In this document: piece by piece, positions 57,245-64,000 of the stretch
Layout: each line of letters starts with the position of its first letter
Position numbering within the stretch: the first letter of the stretch is position 1
Assembly: GCA_029378245.1 (NCBI GenBank)
Contig: JARKIF010000023.1
Location: 310,001-374,000 of the forward strand
Direction: 5' to 3'
From: Roridomyces roridus
Lineage: Eukaryota; Basidiomycota; Agaricomycetes; Agaricales; Mycenaceae
Length of the DNA stretch: 64,000 nucleotides
Position numbers and translations under genes: made by a program
Notes under the pieces: model-generated
The model's input: the letters and a program-made list of their open reading frames with translations, nothing else
Told to the model about the DNA's origin: nothing
The model's database searches: none

Positions 57245-59437
57245 ATGAAACTCACGTCCCTTTCCTCCGTCGTCCTGCTGGCCGGCGCCCTCGTGCGCGC
57301 GCAGTGTCCTGATTTTACGGAGTATGCTCAGGTGCGTTGCGTCTGTCCGTCCTGGGGAGATGCAGAGGCTGACTCGGATGTGATTTGTAGACGCCGCAAG
57401 GCAATCCCTCCAGCGGTCCGCTGGCTCTTCCGTTCATGCGTCCCTCTCCAGGTACGTTATCAGGCAGTCCCGCTGGTCCTAATTGTGTTGACAACGATAG
57501 AATGCCGCACGTTTAACAGTACGGCCGTGGAGAAAGTCATCACTGACATGAAGGCCCGTCTGAAAGACCCCGATCTGGCCCGCCTCTTCGAAAATACGTT
57601 TCCCAATACGCTCGATACGACTGTGAAATATTTCAATGCCGTGAGTTATCAAGCGCCCTTTGTTTTTTTCCTCACTTGACTCCGAGACAGACTGAGAACC
57701 TCGCGTTCATCATCACTGGAGTGAGTCAATTTCACATTTCGCTCGATCCCGGGGCTCATCGTTTTCCAGGACATTACGTTCGGTTTCCGCCGCACTGTCC
57801 TCCACGCAAATTTGACCTGCATATAGAGCCCAATGGCTTCGTGATACCGCGAATCAGGTGCGCTATTCCGTACTCTCTCTCAAAACATTCGACTGAATCC
57901 CCTCAGTTCGCGACGTACTTTTCTCTCCTCCCGTCCGACCCCGCGCTCAAGACGCTGGTCAAGGCCGTCATCAACAACGAGGCGCGTTACGTCGCGCAGT
58001 ACCCGTACTGCGGCTCCTTCCAACCTCCCCCGGAGTCTGGCCTTGCGCCTAGCTTTAACGGCGCTGCGGTCGGTGTCACCGTGAACCCGTGCGTCCTTTG
58101 AAAATTCCTGAGAGTGTGAGGCGTCTGAAGTTGTATTGCAGGCCTGTGAACAACCAGACTGTGTTCGAGTGCAAGGTTGGTGTTCCTCTCTCCGTATCTT
58201 GCAGTATTAATCCCGTATAGTACGAGATTGATTCTCTCTGCGGCTTCCTCAAGCTTTCGCGGTCGTACTACAACGTGACCAAGGACGCCTCCTTCATGGA
58301 TGCTCAATGTTCGCAATCTCCACCCATCACCCACTCGCTGACTCACCCCTCTCATTCCAGGGTACTCTGCCATCGACCAAATCTTCCGCGTCATCAACGA
58401 ACAATCCCAAGGCTCCTGGGACGCCAACTTCAACTTCATCTCCTACTACAACTGGACGGGCAACAACGCCCAATCGCCCGGCGTCGCCAACGGAGGGAAC
58501 GGCGAACCAAAAGCGTACACGGGGATGGTCGGCACGCACCACCGCCCCTCGGACGATCTCAGCACCTTTGCGTTCTTGACGCCCGCTAATGCCATGCTCT
58601 CCGTTGAGCTTGGTAATTTGGCTAGTATCCTCACTAAGAGTGGGCAGAGTAAGACGGCGCAGGGGAAGAATATTAGTGTGCTTGCTACGACGTGGAGTAA
58701 GCGGGTTTCGGATGCGCTTTGGGATAATGCGGTGGAGAATAATGTGTTTGCGTATGAGACGAATGGTGCGTTGCCTGGCAATTCATGTAGACGCTGGGCA
58801 CTGATTGTGTACAGGCTTTGGTGGACGATATGTGATGGACGATGCTAACGTTCCCGTACGTCTGTCTCCGTTAGACGCCTCCTTCCTGACTCATCGGCAC
58901 GTATATAGTCTCTGCTGTCCCTCCCATACCTAGGTTTCCTCGACAAGACCCACCCTGCATACGTCAAGACCCGAAGCGTCCTCCTCGGCCGCGGGAACCC
59001 CTACTTTGCGCAGGGTCAGAATTTCAGTGGAACTGGGTGCGTCGTTGTTCTTGCTAACTATAAATCTCACCTCACCTCACTTCTAACAGTGGCCCGCACG
59101 TCGACGCATGGAACCCGTGGCCCATGTCCCAAATTGCATCCATCTACGGCACGGACGACGATGCTGAGATTATGCAGAGGGTGTACCTTATCGCCAACGT
59201 ACGTCTCCTCTCGTCCTCCTCTGTATAAATACCCGAACTCACTGCTGATCACCGTAGAACACCGCCGGACTCGGACTCATCCACGAGTCTGTGGACATCT
59301 ACGACTCCGCGTCGTCGTACACGCGTCCGTGGTTCGCTTGGGCGAACAGCTTCTTCGCGGAGATGATGCTCGATCTGGCGCAGCGCAAGCCTGGGCTCAT
59401 TTTCAAGACGGATACACCATATATTCCTGGGCAGTGA
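57245..59437 (+). CDS. Glycoside hydrolase family 125 (exo-alpha-1,6-mannosidase, Mug157-like)
   Basis: Secreted enzyme that removes alpha-1,6-linked mannose. Signal peptide MKLTSLSSVVLLAGALVRAQ. Family blocks: RPSPECRTFNSTAVEKVI, RLFENTFPNTLDTTVKYF, AFIITG-DIT-AQWLRDTANQ, NNEARYVAQYPYCGSFQPPP, DSLCGFLKLSRSYYNVTKDA, IDQIFRVINEQSQGSWDANF, TGMVGTHHRPSDDLSTFAFL (catalytic region), GFGGRYVMDDANVPSLLSLP, HVDAWNPWPMSQIASIYGTD and LIHESVDIYDSASSYTRPWF. Stop at 59435-59437. DIT is encoded by an 8-nt exon (57770-57777), followed by a GTTCGG donor. Roughly ten short introns are implied. The protein appears full length and intact. Confidence 0.93.
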
Positions 59438-59632
59438 GGGTGGTAAAATAAAAACGAGCTGTCATGCTAGGTCCGAGCAATGTGAAGAATACATTCAACG
59501 TCGTGTATTTGTCGAATCTATGTGGTACATACACTGAGGTGGCTAGTATACAGTCGATTCAACGAGGTTCCCAGATACAAATGTACACCAAGAAAGAAAT
59601 GGGGTATAGGACGTCTTTGTACAGAATTCGAA

Positions 59633-60424
59633 TCACTGTGAAATCTGAATCAGCATCGGACAGAGCAGGTCGCCATTCACAGGACACACCAGAAAGTCCG
59701 ACCAATTCGGATCCCTCAACGGCCTCCTCGAGCTCCCCGCCTTCCCACCACCACCACCGGCATACGCATTACTCGGCGGCACGCTAAACCTCACCGAACG
59801 CGTATGCACCGGGGGCGGACACGCGAGAGTCGCGCGGTACGGATGAACCGTGAATCGCACCCCTTCAGGACCTTCCTCCCACTCAAACTCATCGGGCGTG
59901 TCCGGGCGTGGGACATGTGGGAGTACGAGCGAGTTACGGTTGGGTGTGAGACGCGGGGTAGGGTCGAGGGGACTTTCAGGCCACTCGGAGTCCGAGTCCG
60001 ATTCTGCGTCGTCGTCGTCGTCGCCGTTGGTTTTGAACGAATCCTTGTCCAGGTGTGGGATAACGCTCTAAGAGATAGATGTCAGAATGAAGGCCGGCAG
60101 GAAGACAAGAGGGAAGAAGCTAACGATGATGAGGTCCATACACCTAGAATGAACCTGCCGAATTTTGTCCAATCGCGATTTATTGTTCTCCGGGTCAACA
60201 ACCGCGGCAGAGGCAGAGGATTCAGAGGCCCAGGAGGAGCACGACGCAGTGGACTCCGAGTCCATAGACGAACGCGACGCCAACGAGTCCGTGGTAGAGC
60301 CGGCCCTCCTCCGCGCGAACGTCGCAGACAGCCGGCGGATCGTCGACTGTGATTTAGCTAGGGAGGAAGAGGAGGAGGAGGATGGGGGAACGGACGAGGA
60401 CATGACTGCGGGGACGGATGTCAA
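59633..60424 (-). CDS. Serine-rich acidic protein, 234 aa, unknown function
   Basis: Two exons (60424-60155 and 60067-59633) joined in phase 0 by an 87-nt intron with an unusual GTTCAT donor and TCTTAG acceptor. If unspliced, the frame runs through a hydrophobic, membrane-like stretch (about 60071-60130) to a stop; I consider that stretch intronic. The protein has a poly-Ser N-terminus, a DDDDDAESDSDSEW acidic patch, then PHVPRPDTPDEFEWEEGPEG, VRFTVHPYRATLACPPPVHT and a Gly-rich end. No domain recognised. It converges on the mannosidase gene. Confidence 0.6.
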
Positions 60425-60947
60425 GTCGATTTATAATTTATAAGGTGAATTGAATTGAATGCGATCGGGGGCAGGGCTTCCGCGGCGGTCGATCATCTAG
60501 TCTTCTCCCGCTTTCCGCACTCTGCCGCTTTGAATTTCCGCGCGGGTGCTGTCAATTACGCTGAATCTTAGTATGAGAGGCCCCGGGGTAGACTGAGACT
60601 TCACTGGTGCCCTGAAAGCGATGATAGGATTAATTCAGTCAAGGATATTCACCAGTGTCTCGAATCCACCGCCCAATTTGAATAGAGCTCGATTGACACT
60701 GACAGAGAGGAGAGCGGATCCCATAATGAAGACAATCACCAATCATAACCATCTCAGACCAAATCAATTCTGGGTCTCAGATGAATAATAAGCAGACGGA
60801 CGTGAGACATGTCTTGAATATTGCTCCTTGTCTTGTACATAGTCGAATACATTTTCTATACGCTTGAACGTTACACTTGATCTTGCGGCGCCTTTGCTCT
60901 CGCACTGGTATCTATTCAAGAATCTAGTCAGTTGGAGAAGGGATGAA
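60425..60947. other. Intergenic, no gene seen
   Basis: Promoter of the serine-rich gene and 3' flank of the third seven-helix gene; nothing recognised. Confidence 0.45.
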
Positions 60948-62255
60948 TCACGACCACGCACCGATACCCATACCCACAGTCCCTACCTCAACACGTGGAG
61001 ACTCCAGCATCAAGCTCCTACTGCGACTCCTTCTGCGCGTCCCCTCTCCCGTAATCGTCGTCGTCGTCGTCCCCAACTCACTCTGACCCAAATCCACCGT
61101 GTCGCAATCTCTCAACATAGGCCGTCCATTCAAATTCATCAGCAGAGAGAGGGTATAACAACGACCAAGACAGTAGCCCACACCGACGTGGGCGTTGCTC
61201 CCCTTGTCGGAGAGGAATAAGACGATGACGACGGCGGCCAGGAAGGCGGTGATGGAGCCCGTTTGAATTGCCGTGCGTGTCAGGCGGAAAACGGCGCTGG
61301 GCGGTGACCAGTTGAGTATGAGACCCGCAAAGGTGAGAGGTCGGTTGGACGTACTTACTTGCGTGTCTCGTGGGACGTTAATCCGATTTGCATAGCGCGT
61401 AGGTGCCATACCAGCGTCACAGCGATGAGGATATCGGCGCACGCAGTTGACACGATCCAGATCCTAAATTGCGTTACTGAGGAACACGAGGAAAGAAGGG
61501 AAGACGTACAAAGAAGGGACAGTCGCAGCGGACCGCTGGCTATACTCCTGATGTGCGTGACCTATTACCCTCGCAGAAATGGCGCTCAACAGCTGCGAAG
61601 ATCATCTTTTAGACAAGGGAGTAATGCCAGGACGGTAGCTTACTGCTACAACGACCGTGAGGAATACTAACAGCGTAAGGATGCGGCCATTTGTTTTGTC
61701 CGGGATCCTGCAGTCACTTCAGTCCCGACTTCCATGAGAGAGAGAGGCGACGCACAGCAGATAACACCTGTAGATGAAGAACATCTGGACGAGAAACGCC
61801 GTGACGCTGGTAGTTATCGGATAGACCCAGACACTCCAATGCTGTGGGTGAAAAGGATGAGGGAAATGAAGACCTCCGACGCGTGGAGACGCACCTCCAT
61901 GAGAAGATATTCTCCGTTTCCCCAATTCGTCACGCCGTACTATAAACGCAGTCAGCTGCATAAGTACTAAGACGAAGCTGAAAGGACGACGCACCAGATA
62001 CACCCCACCATAATGCCCACAAGTGCAACAGTGTCAACGATGCAGCACACAATGACAAGTAATCGTGTAGTGCGGCCATCGTGACGGAACGTCTTGAGGT
62101 AGCTGTAAGCTTGCATCATCTCGGCGAGGTATAGCGCGGTGTGGAACCATGATGCGACGAGGAGCGTGCTGCACGCGCCGGTGGCGATGAGAGAAGATAA
62201 AGGAGTGGAGATGAGGAACTCGCCCAATGACTTGGTCGTGGTATGAGCCGACCAT
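60948..62255 (-). CDS. DUF6534-type seven-helix membrane protein (3), start uncertain
   Basis: Family blocks on the minus strand: SSLIATGACSTLLVASWFHT, ALYLAEMMQAYSYLKTFRHD, GRTTRLLVIVCCIVDTVALV, SVWVYPITTSVTAFLVQMFF with IYRCYLL, FLAAVVIVLFLSD, and HVGVGYCLGRCYTLSLLMNL then NGRPMLRD. It ends in a Ser/Arg-rich tail with the stop at 60948-60950. The region from helix 1 to the tail is intact across several short introns. The ATG is unclear: MVGSYHDQ (62255) is in another frame from LGEFLISTPLS, so a short first intron or a start further upstream is needed. Confidence 0.68.
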
Positions 62256-62549
62256 GGTGGCCCGTGTCAGGACTTCCGGAATCCGACTCAGGAGTGATCA
62301 GACAGTGATCGCGCCGTTGGATGCACCCGCGGACATGACTTGGAGAGTCAAGGAAAACATTTCATCTCGTGTGCTGGCCTGGGAGGCTAGTGGAAAGAGC
62401 GAGGATGCTGCCGACTCTGGGACTCGGGTGCGCAGACTGAGAAGAGAAAGAGTGGAGTATTACATAACCCGATGTCACACTGTGACACCACGGCTTCGTC
62501 TCGACCATGACAAGCCAGCCTTGGCCGTGCGTTTCCCTCTCATGTTTCC

Positions 62550-64000
62550 AGCACAAACTCAGGATCCTTTTTCAGTGGATCTCTTGCTTCTCGACGGGCC
62601 AAACTCCAGCGGGATATCGCCTGGCACTACGATCAGATATCCGCTCTCAAGGCGACGCTGAATGCGCTCAATCCGATCGACACACTCCCAAACGAACTTC
62701 TTTCCAAGATCTTCGGTTTCTACGCTTTTCTCCAGGGGCCGCCCTTTGACTTGAAGTGGACCCGGGTGATGCTCGTCTGTCGCCGATGGCACGACATCGC
62801 TGTGGTGGAACAAGTCCTATGGAGCTACGTCGAGGACTCGTTCTACTCTCCGGGATACGTAGAACGAGTCATCGTGCAGATGAAGCGCTCGGGTGCTGCG
62901 CCGTTGACGGTCCGGATAATGTCCATGGACGAGTCGAATATCTACAGCTACTTCCTGCTCCAGCACGCCGAGCGTCTTCGGGACGTCGATGTCCGTGGCG
63001 ACGCTGTCCATGTCATCCAATTCATGCATGGCCTCTCATCGCACCCCCTTTCCTTTCTTCGCTCGCTCTCCCTCGACCCACGCTATAAACGCGAGGAGGT
63101 TCCCGGCGATGTCGTCACCGTCTTTCCGGACGCCGTCCTCGACGGACGTGCGCCTGGTCTGACGGAGCTGGATATCTCGCATCTTACCATCAACTGGGGG
63201 CTCCTGCGGGGACTGACCAAACTCTCGCTTACCCAAACCCCCGACACAAATCAGTCGGGAACCCACATCTTATCCGTCCTCGAGTCGTCACCAGCGTTAA
63301 CGTCCCTTAAACTAGGGCGAGTGCTCACCGAGCAAATTGTGCACCAGCCACACCATGCCGTATCCCTCCCGTTGCTGGAATCTCTGTGGGTCCAAGACGA
63401 AGTCCAGTTTTGCACCCCGCTCATTCAGCACCTCGTCATCCCTCCTACCGCGCGTATTATCATCTATACACTCGGAGTCCAGACAGGCAGCGATATTACA
63501 CACCTCCTTGTTCTCATCCGCAAGCACATCCGGGCCCCCGGTGCATCTACCATCCGCTGGCTGCAACTCGAGGCGCACGGCTCTCCCTCCACACCCCCAA
63601 GCCACTTGCGGATGGCCGCCTTTTCAAGCGAAAGCGTACCCGACGCCCTTGCCTTCGACGACGCTTCCCTTGCAATCAACGCTCACCCAACAACCGGACT
63701 CGCACTCCGCCAAATAATGAGCAAGATCCTCAAAGCACTGCCAGTGAGCACCATCACTCACCTCGACTGCCGAAGTGCCTCCCACCTGAGCGTAACCTCG
63801 TGGAAATACGCACTTGCGCTCCTCCCTGCCCTCGAGAGCATTTACCTATTCGTGAATAACGGCGCTCTGCAGCTCTTCGGCGCGCTGACGGAGCTCACGG
63901 AGACGCCCAAAACGCCCAGCGCGGGGTTTCCTTCTTCGTTGAAGCACATACACCTCTTGGCGTACGTGTACAAGTTGCGGGACGACGCGGAGGATTTCGT
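62550..64000 (+). CDS. F-box protein, runs off the right edge
   Basis: Continuous frame reading SLASRRAKLQRDIAWHYDQI, SALKATLNALNPIDTLPNEL, LSKIFGFYAFLQGPPFDLKW, VCRRWHDIA and onward through leucine-rich segments (LTELDISHLTINWGLLRGLT, SPALTSLKLGRVLTEQIVHQ, LKHIHLLAYVYKLRDDAEDF) to the window end, with no stop. This is the typical agaricomycete layout: an N-terminal coiled coil, the F-box IDTLPNELLSKIF and an LRR-like C-terminal part. No ATG lies in frame just before the homology. A first exon or a start near 62520-62560 is expected, so the 5' end is approximate. It is divergent from the third DUF6534 gene. Confidence 0.78.

Overview
This window reads as nuclear DNA of an agaricomycete basidiomycete, probably a plant-litter or wood decayer. 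Genes are broken by many 40-90 nt introns with CTNA-type branch sites, and the recognisable families are fungal: a class II secretory peroxidase, a multicopper oxidase fragment, a GH125 mannosidase, several DUF6534-type seven-helix proteins, F-box/LRR proteins and a basidiomycete-type Helitron. All calls come from reading the sequence; no search was run.

Layout. 1-7.5 kb is gene-poor: an eroded ~88-bp tandem repeat and an 830-bp hAT-like non-autonomous element with a perfect 8-bp target duplication. 7.6-11 kb holds a peroxidase and a small basic protein. 13.7-19.5 kb is the most novel part: four genes, each with three exons and phase-0 introns, encode 53-66 residue precursors. Each has a signal peptide, a short pro-region and the same six-cysteine tail (C-x3-C-x3-C-x5-C-x-C-x-C). 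Part of the cluster is a tandem duplication, and a 3.0-kb hAT-like element with long terminal inverted repeats (TIRs) sits at the duplication junction. 19.9-28.4 kb carries two DUF6534 seven-helix proteins, an adenosine-deaminase-like enzyme (ADAL) and a GPCR-like receptor. 30.2-37.7 kb is a Helitron whose helicase reading frame continues into a ubiquitin-protease-like cysteine peptidase domain; its 5' coding part is broken. A 5'-truncated laccase follows at 38.5 kb.

41-64 kb is denser: a small secreted protein, a BAHD-type acyltransferase, a secreted beta-lactamase-like protein, a WrbA-type quinone reductase, a proline-rich protein, an F-box/LRR protein, an 87-residue secreted protein, a coiled-coil protein with an exon-duplicated C-terminal module, the GH125 mannosidase, a serine-rich protein, a third DUF6534 protein and an F-box protein running off the right edge.

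Several otherwise well-kept genes (Helitron, beta-lactamase-like, WrbA, F-box/LRR) carry a single stop or frame break; real decay and assembly error cannot be told apart here. No tRNA, rRNA or CRISPR array was found. Splice models are inferred from GT(GC)-AG signals, frame and family resemblance; start codons are the weakest part.
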